From Nocardioides limicola (GTDB lineage: Bacteria; Actinomycetota; Actinomycetes; Propionibacteriales; Nocardioidaceae): a stretch of 64,000 nt of DNA. Made by a program: the position numbers and the translations under genes. The notes under the pieces were generated by a model. The model saw only the letters and a program-made list of their open reading frames with translations. It had not been told where the DNA came from and ran no database searches. Position 1 is the first letter of the stretch. Every line of letters starts with the position of its first letter. This document shows, one piece after another, positions 1 through 8,864 of this stretch. The stretch spans positions 62,001 through 126,000 of the forward strand of contig NZ_JAERJA010000009.1 in assembly GCF_016827675.1 (NCBI RefSeq), read 5' to 3'.

Positions 1-411
1 GACTTCGTCGACCTGGTGGCGATTCCGCTGCCGCCGGGAGCCGACCTCGATCCGGCCCGGTGGGCCGAGACCGTCTTCGCGGTCGGGTCCGCACCAGGGT
101 GGGTGCGACTGCTCTTCGGGATCCGGCAGGCGCTGGTCAGGCTGATCGGGGTGGACCGGGGCGAGGCGTCGGTCTTCGCCGTCGACACCGTGGTCGGGGA
201 GGAGGCACTGATCCGTGCGGACGACCGCCACCTCGACTTCCGCTGCGGCGTGGGTGTCGACCCGACGGCCGGACTGGTGCGGGTCACCACGGTGGTGCGC
301 CTGCACGGCTGGCGGGGACGGCTCTACTTCGCCCCGGTCAAGGTGGTGCATCCCCTGGTGGTGGCGGCCATGCTCAAGCGGGCCGCGCGGGTGATGGCTG
401 CCGCGGGCTGA
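1..411 (+). CDS. DUF2867-like protein, 5' end outside window
   Basis: The open frame is already running at base 1 (DFVDLVAIPLPP...), so the GTG at 16 is probably not the true start and the gene begins before the window. The visible 136 residues show an alternating hydrophobic/basic beta pattern (VTTVVRLHGWRGRLYFAPVKVVHPL) that resembles DUF2867, a START/polyketide-cyclase-like fold often fused behind an NAD-dependent epimerase. The conserved ending, in which a 'YF.PV...H..V...ML' stretch precedes a short amphipathic helix, supports this. The biochemical role is unknown. It is followed by the leuS leader region and is not obviously in an operon with leuS. The family call is moderate because only the C-terminal part is seen. 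Confidence 0.6.
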   Translation, partial: DFVDLVAIPLPPGADLDPARWAETVFAVGSAPGWVRLLFGIRQALVRLIGVDRGEASVFAVDTVVGEEALIRADDRHLDFRCGVGVDPTAGLVRVTTVVRLHGWRGRLYFAPVKVVHPLVVAAMLKRAARVMAAAG

Positions 412-432
412 TCACCCGCAGCGCCGGAGGGG

Positions 433-438
433 TACCAT
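433..438 (+). promoter_or_regulatory. Putative -10 hexamer of the leuS leader transcript
   Basis: TACCAT lies 6 bases before the GTG of the leucine leader peptide. This matches the TANNNT-N6-start arrangement seen upstream of many other genes in this window, which suggests a leaderless transcript that starts at or next to the GTG. No convincing -35 was identified. Confidence 0.45.
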
Positions 439-444
439 GGGCAG

Positions 445-483
445 GTGAGCACGTCGTACCTGCTTCTTCACCACCCGCGCTGA
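445..483 (+). CDS. Leucine leader peptide of leuS (attenuator)
   Basis: This is a 12-codon frame, [12 protein letters not shown], with three consecutive Leu codons (CTG CTT CTT); CTT is uncommon in this GC-rich genome. It stops 17 bases before a Rho-independent terminator and 94 bases before leuS. That is the layout of ribosome-mediated attenuation: scarce charged tRNA-Leu would stall the ribosome on the Leu run and change downstream RNA pairing. The run of Leu codons, the terminator and the identity of the downstream gene agree with each other. The start is GTG with a TACCAT hexamer 6 bases upstream, so the peptide may be translated from a leaderless mRNA. A GGAGG (426-430) is too far for this GTG. 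Translation has not been shown. Confidence 0.75.
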   Translation: MSTSYLLLHHPR

Positions 484-500
484 TCGCCGATCGCGCGGGT
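473..500 (+). promoter_or_regulatory. Pause/anti-antiterminator hairpin in the leuS leader
   Basis: ACCCGCGC (473-480) is perfectly complementary to GCGCGGGT (493-500), giving an 8-bp stem around a 12-nt loop. Its left arm covers the last codons of the leader peptide and it abuts the terminator. A ribosome stalled on the Leu codons would mask the left arm, while a ribosome that has finished would let it form. Confidence 0.6.
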
Positions 501-524
501 ACCCCTCTGTGGAGGGGTTTTTTT
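501..524 (+). terminator. Rho-independent attenuator terminator upstream of leuS
   Basis: ACCCCTC (501-507), a 4-nt loop and GAGGGGT (512-518) form a perfect 7-bp stem that runs directly into seven T residues. Intrinsic terminators with a clean U tract are rare in such a GC-rich genome, and this one lies between the leader peptide and leuS with no gene to terminate. That points to attenuation. Confidence 0.85.
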
Positions 525-577
525 GTGGCTCCGTGGGCTCGGAGCCGAAGGATCAGGACCAGTCGAGGAGACCAGAG

Positions 578-3076
578 ATGACGCAGGACCAAGCGGTGAC
601 GTATGACGTCGAGGCGATCCAGGCCAAGTGGCAGCAGGTCTGGGCCGACCTCGACCTGTTCACCGCCGAGGACCGCGCGGTCGACGAGAAGCCGAAGCTG
701 TACGCGTTGACGATGTTCCCCTACCCGTCAGGGGACCTGCACATGGGGCACGCCGAGGTCACCGCGCTGCACGACGTGATCGCCCGGTACGGATGGCTGC
801 GCGGCTACGAGGTGCTCAACCCGATGGGGTGGGACTCCTTCGGCCTGCCCGCTGAGAACGCGGCGATCCGCAACGACGAACACCCGGCCACCTACACCTA
901 CGCCAACATCGAGACGCAGGCCTCCTCGTTCCGCAACTACGGGCTGAGCTTCGACTGGAGCCGGCGGCTGCACACCTCAGACCCGGAGTACTACCGGTGG
1001 ACGCAGTGGCTGTTCCTGAAGTTCCGGGAGCGTGGGCTGGCCTACCGCAAGTCCTCGCCGGTCAACTGGTGCCCGGTCGACCAGACGGTGCTGGCCAACG
1101 AGCAGGTCGTCGACGGGGCCTGCGAACGCTGCGGCGCCGAGGTCACCAAGCGTGAACTGACCCAGTGGTACTTCAAGGTCACCGACTACGCCCAGCGACT
1201 GCTGGACGACATGGAGCACCTGGAGGGCCGCTGGCCGGAGCGGGTGCTGACGCTGCAGCGGAACTGGATCGGCCGCTCCACCGGCGCCCAGGTGCAGTTC
1301 CGGATCGAGGCGCCGCACCTGGAGGACTCCTCTCGCACCGTCGGGGTCTACACCACCCGGCCCGACACCCTGTTCGGAGCCACCTTCATGGTGGTGGCCG
1401 CCGACGCGCCGCTGGCTGCGCAGCTGTGTGCCCCCGAGCAGCGGGAGGAGTTCGAGGCGTACCTGGCCGAGGTCCGCAAGGAGTCCGACATCTCCCGGCT
1501 GGCCACCGACAAGCCGAAGACCGGCGTACCGCTGGGCGTGGAGGCGATCAACCCGGTCAACGGCGAGCGGATCCCGGTGTGGGCCGCCGACTATGTGCTG
1601 GCCGACTACGGCACCGGCGCGATCATGGCGGTGCCCGCGCACGACCAGCGCGACCTGGACTTCGCTCGTGCCTTCGACCTGCCGGTACGCCGGGTCGTGG
1701 ACACCGGCGATCCGAACCCGGAGGAGACCGGGATCGCCACCGCCGGTGACGGTGTGTACGTGAACTCGGCCAGCGACCTGGCCACCCTGAACGGGCTGAC
1801 CGACAAGACGGCCGGCATCAACAGCATCGTCGCCGCCCTGGAGGAGACCGGTGCCGGCACCGGCGCCGTCAACTTCCGGTTGCGGGACTGGCTGCTGAGC
1901 AGGCAACGGTTCTGGGGTTGCCCGATCCCGATCGTGCACTGCCCCGACTGCGGCGAGGTCGCTGTCCCCGAGGAGCAGTTGCCGGTGGTGCTGCCCGACC
2001 TCAAGGGCGCCGACCTGAAGCCGAAGGGTGTCTCGCCGCTGGCGGCAGCCACCGACTGGGTCAACGTAGCCTGCCCCGACTGCGGGGGCGACGCGAAGCG
2101 CGACTCCGACACGATGGACACCTTCGTGGACTCGTCCTGGTACTTCCTGCGCTACTGCTCGCCGGAGTACACCGACGGCCCGTTCGACCCCGAGGCGGTG
2201 CGCCGCTGGGGGCCGGTCGACCAGTACGTCGGCGGTGTCGAGCATGCGGTGCTGCACTTGATGTACTCGCGCTTCTTCACCAAGGTCCTGCACGACATGG
2301 GGATGGTCGACTTCATCGAACCCTTCTCGTCGCTGCTGAACCAGGGTGTGGTGATCAACAAGGGCAAGAAGATGAGCAAGTCGCTGGGCAACGGCGTCAG
2401 CCTGGGGGAGCAGCTCGCCGAGTACGGCGTGGATGCGATCCGGCTGACCCTGGTCTTCGCCGGTCCGCCCGAGGACAACATCGACTGGGCCGACCTGTCG
2501 CCCGGTGGCGCGTTGCGGTTCCTGCAGCGGGCGTGGCGCCTCTCCGGCGACGTCACCAGCGAGCCTGGCGTCGACCCTGCCACCGGAGATGTGGCCCTGC
2601 GCAAGGTCACCCACCGGACCGTCCACGACGCCGCGGAGCTGATCGAGGGCATGCGGTTCAACGTGATGGTGGCCCGGGTGATGGAGCTGGTCAACGCCAC
2701 CCGGAAGGCGATCGACTCCGGCGCCGGTGGTGCTGACCCGGCGGTGCGCGAGGCCGTCGAGGCGGTCTCGGTGCTGCTGTCGCTGGTCGCGCCGTACACC
2801 GCCGAGGAGATGTGGGAGCGGCTGGGGCATGCCCCCGGCATCGCCCGCACGTCGTGGCCGGTGGTCGATGAGTCGCTGCTGGTGGCCGAGGCGGTCACCG
2901 CCGTGGTCCAGGTCCAGGGCAAGGTCAAGGCGCGGCTGGAGGTCTCCCCGGAGATCCCCGCGGACGAGCTGGAGCGGCTGGCGTTGGCCGATGAGACGGT
3001 GCAGAAGGCGATCGACGGCCGGGCGGTGCGCAAGGTGATCGTGCGCGCCCCCAAGCTGGTCAACGTCGTCGTCTGA
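578..3076 (+). CDS. leuS: Leucyl-tRNA synthetase
   Basis: This class I aminoacyl-tRNA synthetase charges tRNA-Leu in the cytoplasm. The 832 residues match the bacterial LeuRS length. The HIGH-type signature HMGH is at residues 55-58 in [12 protein letters not shown], and the KMSKS loop is present as [10 protein letters not shown]. Zinc-knuckle cysteine pairs (CPVDQ, CERCG, CPDCG) and the CP1 editing domain with [11 protein letters not shown] lie between them. The C-terminal anticodon-binding region ends in the usual VPxKLVNxV-like tail ([10 protein letters not shown]). ATG 578 is chosen because GAGGAG lies 7 bases upstream and the protein begins at the usual family position; the frame is open further upstream but crosses the terminator. 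Expression is probably controlled by the leucine leader peptide and terminator just before it. Confidence 0.98.
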   Translation: MTQDQAVTYDVEAIQAKWQQVWADLDLFTAEDRAVDEKPKLYALTMFPYPSGDLHMGHAEVTALHDVIARYGWLRGYEVLNPMGWDSFGLPAENAAIRNDEHPATYTYANIETQASSFRNYGLSFDWSRRLHTSDPEYYRWTQWLFLKFRERGLAYRKSSPVNWCPVDQTVLANEQVVDGACERCGAEVTKRELTQWYFKVTDYAQRLLDDMEHLEGRWPERVLTLQRNWIGRSTGAQVQFRIEAPHLEDSSRTVGVYTTRPDTLFGATFMVVAADAPLAAQLCAPEQREEFEAYLAEVRKESDISRLATDKPKTGVPLGVEAINPVNGERIPVWAADYVLADYGTGAIMAVPAHDQRDLDFARAFDLPVRRVVDTGDPNPEETGIATAGDGVYVNSASDLATLNGLTDKTAGINSIVAALEETGAGTGAVNFRLRDWLLSRQRFWGCPIPIVHCPDCGEVAVPEEQLPVVLPDLKGADLKPKGVSPLAAATDWVNVACPDCGGDAKRDSDTMDTFVDSSWYFLRYCSPEYTDGPFDPEAVRRWGPVDQYVGGVEHAVLHLMYSRFFTKVLHDMGMVDFIEPFSSLLNQGVVINKGKKMSKSLGNGVSLGEQLAEYGVDAIRLTLVFAGPPEDNIDWADLSPGGALRFLQRAWRLSGDVTSEPGVDPATGDVALRKVTHRTVHDAAELIEGMRFNVMVARVMELVNATRKAIDSGAGGADPAVREAVEAVSVLLSLVAPYTAEEMWERLGHAPGIARTSWPVVDESLLVAEAVTAVVQVQGKVKARLEVSPEIPADELERLALADETVQKAIDGRAVRKVIVRAPKLVNVVV

Positions 3077-3090
3077 CCCCACCCAACCCC

Positions 3091-3259
3091 GCTGGTCGAG
3101 TGCCGCCCCCCCCCGCTGGTCGAGTGCCGCCGAGGAACGAGGCGGTGTATCGAGGCCACCCCCCCGCTGGTCGAGTGCCGCCGATGCCTCGGTGGTCGAG
3201 TGCCGCCGAGGAACGAGGCGGTGTATCGAGGCCACCCCCACCCCGCTGGTCGAGTGCCG
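3091..3259. repeat. REP-like repeat field downstream of leuS
   Basis: The core GGTCGAGTGCCG occurs five times (about 3094, 3118, 3169, 3194, 3248), four of them preceded by GCT. Two copies carry the longer unit continuing CCGAGGAACGAGGCGG and TGTATCGAGGCCACC (3117-3163 and 3193-3239), identical over about 47 bases. C-runs separate the copies. No gene is readable here. The layout resembles the palindromic intergenic repeats common in actinobacterial chromosomes. Confidence 0.85.
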
Positions 3260-3320
3260 AGATGTGACACTTCGGCCCGCCATTTCGGCTACTTCGGCCG
3301 TCGAGATGTGACACTTCGGC
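3259..3320. repeat. Two direct copies of GAGATGTGACACTTCGGC
   Basis: The 18-mer occurs at 3259-3276 and 3303-3320, 44 bases apart, at the edge of the REP-like field and just upstream of the degV -10 hexamer (TAGCCT, 3342-3347). It could be repeat debris or a pair of regulatory sites for degV; the sequence does not decide. Confidence 0.7.
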
Positions 3321-3353
3321 GGGGGAGGGAGGGGCAGCCGATAGCCTTCCGTC

Positions 3354-4220
3354 ATGGTTCGCAGCATCGCTCTGGTCACTGACTCGACTGCTTCGCTGCC
3401 TGCTGAGGTCGCCGAGGCGCGGGAGATCCACGTGGTGCCCCTGCAGGTGGTGATCGGGGCGACGGCGTACGACGAGGGCGGAACCGACGGGGCGACCCCG
3501 GACCGGGTCGCCGAGGCGCTGCGGGAGCGGGCGCCGGTGAGCACCTCACGGCCAGCCCCGGCCACCTTTGCGCAGTGCTACGCCGAACTGGCCGCTGCGG
3601 GCGCCACCGAGATCGTCTCGGTGCACCTGTCGGCAGAGATGAGCGGCACCTACGAGTCGGCCTGCTTGGCCGCCAAGGATGCCCCGGTGCCGGTCACCGT
3701 CGTGGACAGTCGGCAGGTCGGCATCAGCACCGGGTACGGAGTGCTCGCGGCTGCCGACGTGCTGGACGCGGGTGGGTCGGCAGCTGACGCGGCCACGGCC
3801 GCCCGGGAGCGCTGCGCCGCGACCACGTCGCTGTTCTACGTGGACACCCTGGAGTACCTGCGCCGTGGTGGTCGGGTCGGGGCCGCCGCCGCGCTGCTGG
3901 GCAGCGCCCTGGCAGTCAAGCCGCTGCTGGCCATCGACGAGGGCAAGGTGGTGCCGCGCGAGAAGGTGCGGACGGCCACCAAGGCCCTGGCTCGCCTCGT
4001 GGACCTGGCCGTCGAGGCGGCCGACGAGCACCAGGTCGAGGTCACCGTGGCCCACCTGGCGAACCTGGATCGTGCCGAGCAACTCTCCGAGGCGCTGCAC
4101 GAGCGTCTCGAGGACAACCTGGCCGGCCGGCAGATCGACTGTGGCGAGGTAGGTGCCGTCCTGGCGGCCCATGTGGGGCCGGGCATGGTGGCGGTGAGCG
4201 TGGCTCCGCTTCTCGACTGA
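3354..4220 (+). CDS. DegV family fatty-acid-binding protein
   Basis: The 288-residue protein matches the usual DegV length. DegV proteins bind fatty acids and, in Firmicutes, act as FakB partners of the fatty acid kinase FakA. The N-terminus has the family pattern VTDSTASLP (residues 8-16), followed by the VSTSRPAP and SAEMSGTYESA segments that line the acyl pocket, and a C-terminal H-GPG segment (AHVGPGMVAVSV). No kinase partner (DAK2 domain) lies next to it here, so the pathway is inferred from the family only. ATG 3354 has TAGCCT six bases upstream, suggesting a leaderless mRNA. It stands alone between the repeat field and comEA. Confidence 0.9.
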   Translation: MVRSIALVTDSTASLPAEVAEAREIHVVPLQVVIGATAYDEGGTDGATPDRVAEALRERAPVSTSRPAPATFAQCYAELAAAGATEIVSVHLSAEMSGTYESACLAAKDAPVPVTVVDSRQVGISTGYGVLAAADVLDAGGSAADAATAARERCAATTSLFYVDTLEYLRRGGRVGAAAALLGSALAVKPLLAIDEGKVVPREKVRTATKALARLVDLAVEAADEHQVEVTVAHLANLDRAEQLSEALHERLEDNLAGRQIDCGEVGAVLAAHVGPGMVAVSVAPLLD

Positions 4221-4315
4221 CCTGACCGCGCCACTTGTCGCCCGGCGGCCTGTGGATTCCACAACTGCCCCCAGACCCGGCTGCCGGCGGCGCTCGACCT
4301 GCCTAACGTCGGACC

Positions 4316-5107
4316 ATGTCCAACCGACGCAGTGAGGTGGTGGCGCAGCGACTCGAGTCGCTGCGGCGGGATCTGGCCCACGGAAGCCAGCCGACCCCCG
4401 AGGTCACCCACACCGCGATCCGGGAGACGCCCGTCGAGCAGCCGGCATTGCCTGCTGCGGAACCGCTGCCCGCCGGCCCCGCCCCGTGGTGGCCCGAGAC
4501 GTTGCGCGGCCGGGTCTCACTCACCCCGGCCCACCTGGCAGCCCTGTGCTTCGTGGTCGCCTTCTCGCTCGGCCTGGCCGGCTGGTGGGTGGTCCGACAC
4601 GTCGGTCAGCCCGCCGAGGTCCAGGTGGTCCCGGTGGCAGCCACCGACTCCGCGGACGCTCCGCTGGTCGACGTCGCGCCCACGGACACCGAGCTGGTCA
4701 TCGACGTCGCCGGCAAGGTTCGGCGCCCCGGGGTGGTGGTGTTGTCGCCGGGCGCTCGGGTGATCGACGCCATCGACGCCGCCGGCGGCGCCCGCAAGGG
4801 AGTGGATCTGACCCCGCTGAACCTGGCCAGGCCACTGACCGACGGGGAGCAGGTGCTGGTCGGGGTGGAGGCTCCCGCCGGTGCCGCCGGGGCCACGACC
4901 ACACCCGGCGGGGGCACCCTGGTGAACCTCAACACCGCCGACCAGGCCACCCTGGAGACGTTGCCGGGTGTCGGCCCGGTGACCGCGGCGGCCATCATCG
5001 ACTGGCGTACCGAGAACGGCTCCTTCACCCGAGTGGAGGAACTGGTGGAGGTGTCCGGGATCGGTCCGGCGACGCTGGCGAAGCTCCGCGACCGGGTGAC
5101 GGTGTGA
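4316..5107 (+). CDS. comEA: ComEA-like DNA-binding competence protein
   Basis: This is a 263-residue membrane-anchored DNA-binding protein. A Pro/Ala-rich cytoplasmic N-terminus is followed by one transmembrane helix (about residues 70-93), an extracytoplasmic SLBB domain (about 124-185, ELVIDVAGKVRRPGVV) and a C-terminal double helix-hairpin-helix (about 202-263, LVNLNTADQATLETLPGVGP). In transformable bacteria ComEA receives DNA outside the membrane and passes it to ComEC. comEC follows after 4 bases, so the two are co-transcribed. TAACGT lies 6 bases before the ATG, indicating a leaderless start. Whether this organism is transformable is unknown, since actinobacteria often keep comEA/comEC without the other components. 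Confidence 0.93.
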   Translation: MSNRRSEVVAQRLESLRRDLAHGSQPTPEVTHTAIRETPVEQPALPAAEPLPAGPAPWWPETLRGRVSLTPAHLAALCFVVAFSLGLAGWWVVRHVGQPAEVQVVPVAATDSADAPLVDVAPTDTELVIDVAGKVRRPGVVVLSPGARVIDAIDAAGGARKGVDLTPLNLARPLTDGEQVLVGVEAPAGAAGATTTPGGGTLVNLNTADQATLETLPGVGPVTAAAIIDWRTENGSFTRVEELVEVSGIGPATLAKLRDRVTV

Positions 5108-5111
5108 GCGA

Positions 5112-7427
5112 GTGCCCGAACTCGCCGAACCCGGGTCACCGGCCCGTGACCTGCGGATGCCGGTGCTCGGTCTCGCCGCCTGGGCCGGCGGGCTCGCCGC
5201 GTTGTTGCTGCCCACCGCCGGGCTGCTGGCGGCCTTCGGCGCGGTAGCCCTGGGCGGCTGGCTGCTGTCCCGCCGGATCGGCGGCGCCGCCGTCCTGGCC
5301 TGGCTGCTGCTCGCGGTCGCCGTCGCGGTCTGCGCGCTGCTGCGGGGGGAGGTGCTGGCCGCCTCACCGGTCACCGAGGCGGCGGACCGGCAGGCCGTGG
5401 CGACCCTCGAAGCCCGGGTGACCATGGACCCCCGGCTACGGGACGGGCGGCACGGCCCCTACGTGGTGCTCCGCGCCCAGGTCACCACCCTGACCGCCCG
5501 CGGCGCCAGCCACCGGTTGGGTGCGCCGGTGCTGGTGGTCGCCGAACCCGAGTGGCGGCAGGTGCCGATCGGATCGCTGATCCGGTTCACCGGCCGATTG
5601 GACGCCGCCGACGGTCCTGACTTGGCGGCGATCGTCCGGGCCAGATCGGCGCCGGAGGTGCTGGAGCGGCCGGCCTGGCACTGGCGGGTGAGCACCCGGA
5701 TCCGTGAGTCGCTGCGACGATCGGTGGCCCACACCGGCCCCGGCCCCAGCACCCTGGTGCCCTCCCTGGTGGTCGGCGACGACGAGGGGATGCCCGAAGA
5801 ACTCGCCGACGACTTCCGGGCCACCGGGCTGACCCACCTGCTGGCGGTGTCGGGAACCAACCTGACCATCGTGGTCGGCAGCATGCTGATCGTGGCCCGC
5901 TGGTCGGGGGTGCGCGGTCGGGGCTTCTACATCGTGGGAGCGGTCGGCATCGTCGGGTTCGTGGTCCTGTGCCGGGGCGAACCCAGTGCCCTGCGGGCCG
6001 CGACCATGGGCGCGGTGGCGCTCATCGCGATGGGCAGGAACGGTCGCGAGCGAGGCACCCGCGCCCTGGGCGCGGCGATGGTGGGGCTGCTGCTGGTGGA
6101 GCCCTGGCTGGCCACCAACCTCGCCTTCGTGCTGTCGGTGCTGGCCACCGGCGGCATCCTCTTCCTGGCCCCGGTGTGGCGCGACGCCATGATGCGTTGG
6201 CTGCCCCGCTGGCTCGCCGAGACCATCGCCGTACCCGCCGCTGCCCAGATCACCGTCACCCCGGTGATCGCGGGCATCTCCGGCCAGGTCAGCCTGGTCG
6301 CGGTGGCCGCCAACCTGATCGCCGGCCCCGCCGTCGCCCCGGCCACGGTGCTCGGCCTGGTGGCCGGACTCCTCGGGGTGTTCTGGCCCACCGGGGCCGC
6401 ACTGCTGGGCAGCCTGGCCGGCTGGTCGGGTGGCTGGATCATCGGCATCGCCCACCGCGGCGCGGCGCTGCCGATGGCGGCCGTCGAATGGCAGGTGGGG
6501 GCGGTGGCGATGCTGCTGCTGACCGCGCTCTGCGTGCTGATCGCTCTGGCCACCCCCCACCTGCTCGGGCGCCGCGACACCGGTCTTGCGGTGATGGCCC
6601 TGACCTGCGTGCTGGTCGCGGTGCCGTTGCCCACGGTGCTGCCCTCGGCGTGGCCGCCGGCGGGCTGGACGGTGGTGGCCTGCGACGTCGGCCAGGGCGA
6701 CGGCTACGTGCTCCGGGTCGGTGAGCGGGCAGCCGTCGTGATCGACGCCGGGCCCGAGCCGGGTCCGGTGGACCGGTGCCTGCGTCGGCTCGGGATCAAT
6801 CAGGTGCCGGTGCTGATGCTCACCCACTTCCATGCCGACCACGTGCGCGGCCTGGCCGGCGTACTCCGTGGCCGCGAGGTCGGTGAGATCTGGGTGACCG
6901 GCTACGCCGAACCCGCGGAGAACGCCGGCTGGGTGGCCGAGACGGCGGCGGCCCACGACGTCGCGGTCCGGGTGCCGGACTATGGGGAGAGCGCCCGGAT
7001 CGGGGCGGCGACCCTGCAGGTGGTGGCGCCGCGGTCGGGGGTGGTGCGGACCGCCGGAGGAGCCGAGAGCGGCCCCAACAACGCCAGTCTGGTGCTGTAC
7101 GCCGAGCGCGACGGTGTCCGGATGCTGTTCACCGGCGACATCGAACCCGCCGGCCAGGGTGACCTGGCTGCGGCCATCCCCACCCTGGACATCGACCTGC
7201 TCACCGTCCCGCACCACGGCAGCGCCCGCCAGGACGTCGACTTCCTGCTCTCCCTCGGGGCGGGCATCGCCCTGGTCTCGGCGGGGGAGAACAACTACGG
7301 CCATCCGGACCCCGGCGTGCTGGCGGCACTGGTGGCGGCCGGAGTCGAGGTGTACGTGACCCGTGACGCCGGCTCGGTGGCGGTCGCCCCCGGGGAGCAG
7401 GGGCTGCGCGTCGTCGGTGACGGATAG
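5112..7427 (+). CDS. comEC: ComEC/Rec2 DNA uptake channel
   Basis: This 771-residue polytopic protein transports single-stranded DNA across the membrane during competence. Hydrophobic helices fill residues 19-75. After an OB-like DUF4131 segment comes the Competence domain (about 215-470) with the typical LLAVSGTNLTIV and a long helical bundle. The C-terminus (about 518-771) is a metallo-beta-lactamase domain beginning DVGQGDGYVLR, with the metal motif THFHADH near residue 571 and a later PHHGS, so the nuclease-like metal site is intact. GTG 5112 sits 4 bases after the comEA stop. Its own TAG stop at 7425-7427 doubles as the start of the holA -10 hexamer. Confidence 0.95.
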   Translation: MPELAEPGSPARDLRMPVLGLAAWAGGLAALLLPTAGLLAAFGAVALGGWLLSRRIGGAAVLAWLLLAVAVAVCALLRGEVLAASPVTEAADRQAVATLEARVTMDPRLRDGRHGPYVVLRAQVTTLTARGASHRLGAPVLVVAEPEWRQVPIGSLIRFTGRLDAADGPDLAAIVRARSAPEVLERPAWHWRVSTRIRESLRRSVAHTGPGPSTLVPSLVVGDDEGMPEELADDFRATGLTHLLAVSGTNLTIVVGSMLIVARWSGVRGRGFYIVGAVGIVGFVVLCRGEPSALRAATMGAVALIAMGRNGRERGTRALGAAMVGLLLVEPWLATNLAFVLSVLATGGILFLAPVWRDAMMRWLPRWLAETIAVPAAAQITVTPVIAGISGQVSLVAVAANLIAGPAVAPATVLGLVAGLLGVFWPTGAALLGSLAGWSGGWIIGIAHRGAALPMAAVEWQVGAVAMLLLTALCVLIALATPHLLGRRDTGLAVMALTCVLVAVPLPTVLPSAWPPAGWTVVACDVGQGDGYVLRVGERAAVVIDAGPEPGPVDRCLRRLGINQVPVLMLTHFHADHVRGLAGVLRGREVGEIWVTGYAEPAENAGWVAETAAAHDVAVRVPDYGESARIGAATLQVVAPRSGVVRTAGGAESGPNNASLVLYAERDGVRMLFTGDIEPAGQGDLAAAIPTLDIDLLTVPHHGSARQDVDFLLSLGAGIALVSAGENNYGHPDPGVLAALVAAGVEVYVTRDAGSVAVAPGEQGLRVVGDG

Positions 7428-7439
7428 GGTGGCCCCACC

Positions 7440-8417
7440 ATGGCAGGTCCACGCGCAGCAGACGTTCTCGGCCGGGTCACCCTGGTGGTCGGCAAGGAGG
7501 AGTTCCTCAACGACCGCATCGTCACCCAGGTGCGGGAGGCGGTGCGCGGCCACGACCCGGAGGCGGAGTTCAGCAGCACCACCGCGTCCGGGATGGAGGC
7601 CGCCGATCTGGGCGACCTCGCCGCCCCCTCACTCTTCTCCGCGATCCGGTGTGTGGTGGTGACCGACCTGGCCAGCGTGAACGCCGACGCCGCCGACGGC
7701 CTGATCGAGTACGCCGCCGCCCCCGCCGACGACGTCGCGCTGGTGCTGGTCCACGACGGTGGTCAGCGAGGGTCGGGCGTGCTCACCAAACTCCGCAAGT
7801 TGCCCACCGTCACCGAGGTCAAGCCGGTCGGGCTGAAGCCGTCGGAGTTGCCGGGGTTCGTGGCCGCGGAGATCCGCAGCCGCGGCGCCAGCATCGACCA
7901 GGCGGCCTCGGAGGCTCTGATCTCCGCGGTCGGGCAGGACCTGCGCTCGCTGGCCGCCGCGGCCCGGCAGCTCGCCAGCGACTGCGCCGGCCAGAAGGTG
8001 ACCGTCGAACTGGTCGGCCGCTACTTCGAGGGCCGCGCCGAGGCCAAGTCCTTCGCGGTGGCCGACCACGCGTTCTCCGGCCGGCGTGCGGCAGCCCTGG
8101 AGGAGTTGCGCTGGGCGTTGGAGGCGGGCACCGCCGCGGTCCTGGTCACCTCCGCCTTCGCGGGCAGCGTCCGGGGTCTGGCCCGGCTCAAGGGAGCCCC
8201 GCGGGGGGCTCGGGACGCCGACCTGGCCCGCGACGTGGGAGTGCCCCCGTGGAAGCTGCGGACCCTGCGGGATCAGGTCCGTGGCTGGTCGCCCGAGGAC
8301 CTGGCCGCGGCCGTCCGTGCGGTGGCCACCGCGGACGCCGACATCAAGGGCGCCGCCAGCGACCCGGCGTACACGCTGGAGCGACTGGTGCTGACGATCA
8401 CCGACCTGCACGGCTGA
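7440..8417 (+). CDS. holA: DNA polymerase III delta subunit
   Basis: This is the clamp-loader subunit that opens the beta sliding clamp in the replisome. At 325 residues it has the family length. It begins with the family pattern LVVGKEEFLNDRIV, has a long helical middle (QAASEALISAVGQDLRSLAAAARQL) and ends with the C-terminal collar domain (YTLERLVLTITDL). The gene order comEA-comEC-holA facing rpsT is conserved in actinobacteria, which supports the call. ATG 7440 has TAGGGT nine bases upstream, so holA may have its own promoter overlapping the comEC stop. It ends at a strong bidirectional hairpin shared with the convergent rpsT. Confidence 0.93.
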   Translation: MAGPRAADVLGRVTLVVGKEEFLNDRIVTQVREAVRGHDPEAEFSSTTASGMEAADLGDLAAPSLFSAIRCVVVTDLASVNADAADGLIEYAAAPADDVALVLVHDGGQRGSGVLTKLRKLPTVTEVKPVGLKPSELPGFVAAEIRSRGASIDQAASEALISAVGQDLRSLAAAARQLASDCAGQKVTVELVGRYFEGRAEAKSFAVADHAFSGRRAAALEELRWALEAGTAAVLVTSAFAGSVRGLARLKGAPRGARDADLARDVGVPPWKLRTLRDQVRGWSPEDLAAAVRAVATADADIKGAASDPAYTLERLVLTITDLHG

Positions 8418-8425
8418 GAACGACG

Positions 8426-8454
8426 AAGCCCCCGTCGCACAACGACGGGGGCTT
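8426..8454. terminator. Bidirectional terminator between holA and rpsT
   Basis: AAGCCCCCGTCG (8426-8437) and CGACGGGGGCTT (8443-8454) form a perfect 12-bp stem with a 5-nt loop, CACAA. It lies 8 bases after holA and 14 bases after the rpsT stop, so it serves both convergent genes. The A/T pairs at the foot give only a short U tract. Confidence 0.9.
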
Positions 8455-8468
8455 GCGTGTGAGCTGAC

Positions 8469-8729
8469 TCAGAGAGAGGCAGCCTTCTTGGCGATCGACG
8501 ACTTGCGGTTCGCCGCCTGGTTCTTGTGGATGACGCCCTTGGACGCGGCCTTGTCCAGCTTCTTGCAGGCGTCGCGGCCGGCGGTCAGAGCGGTGTCCTT
8601 GTCGCCCGCCTCGGCGGCCTCACGGAACTTGCGGATCGCGGTCTTCAGGCCGGACTTGACGGCCTTGTTGCGCTCGTGGCGCTTCTCGTTCTGCTTGTTG
8701 CGCTTGATCTGCGACTTGATATTCGCCAT
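8469..8729 (-). CDS. rpsT: 30S ribosomal protein S20
   Basis: This 86-residue, lysine/arginine-rich helical protein binds 16S rRNA early in 30S assembly. The N-terminus [17 protein letters not shown] and the C-terminal [17 protein letters not shown] are signature S20 segments, and the length is exactly that of the family. ATG 8729 is chosen as the conserved MANI start although the frame is open further upstream. It is a single-gene unit ending at the shared hairpin with holA. Upstream (8730-8952) there is no gene, only a tandem repeat next to the neighbouring phosphotransferase gene. Confidence 0.98.
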   Translation of the reverse strand: MANIKSQIKRNKQNEKRHERNKAVKSGLKTAIRKFREAAEAGDKDTALTAGRDACKKLDKAASKGVIHKNQAANRKSSIAKKAASL

Positions 8730-8864
8730 GTGACGTATGAGTCCTTCGGGGTTTGTGAACAGGGTTGCGCTCTTCCCGGCCTCTCGTGGGGTGAGAGGGG
8801 AGAGGCCCATGAACACGCGACCAACAAGCCTAGCAGCGTCACTGCGCCCCCCAAAATCCCGCCG

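Noticed and set aside
977-3565. 862-codon open frame antisense to leuS
   Set aside because: Typical GC-skew shadow frame: repetitive R/G/V/H/L composition, no domains, opposite a certain leuS gene.
5436-7553. 705-codon open frame antisense to comEC
   Set aside because: Low-complexity shadow of comEC, no start signal or motif.
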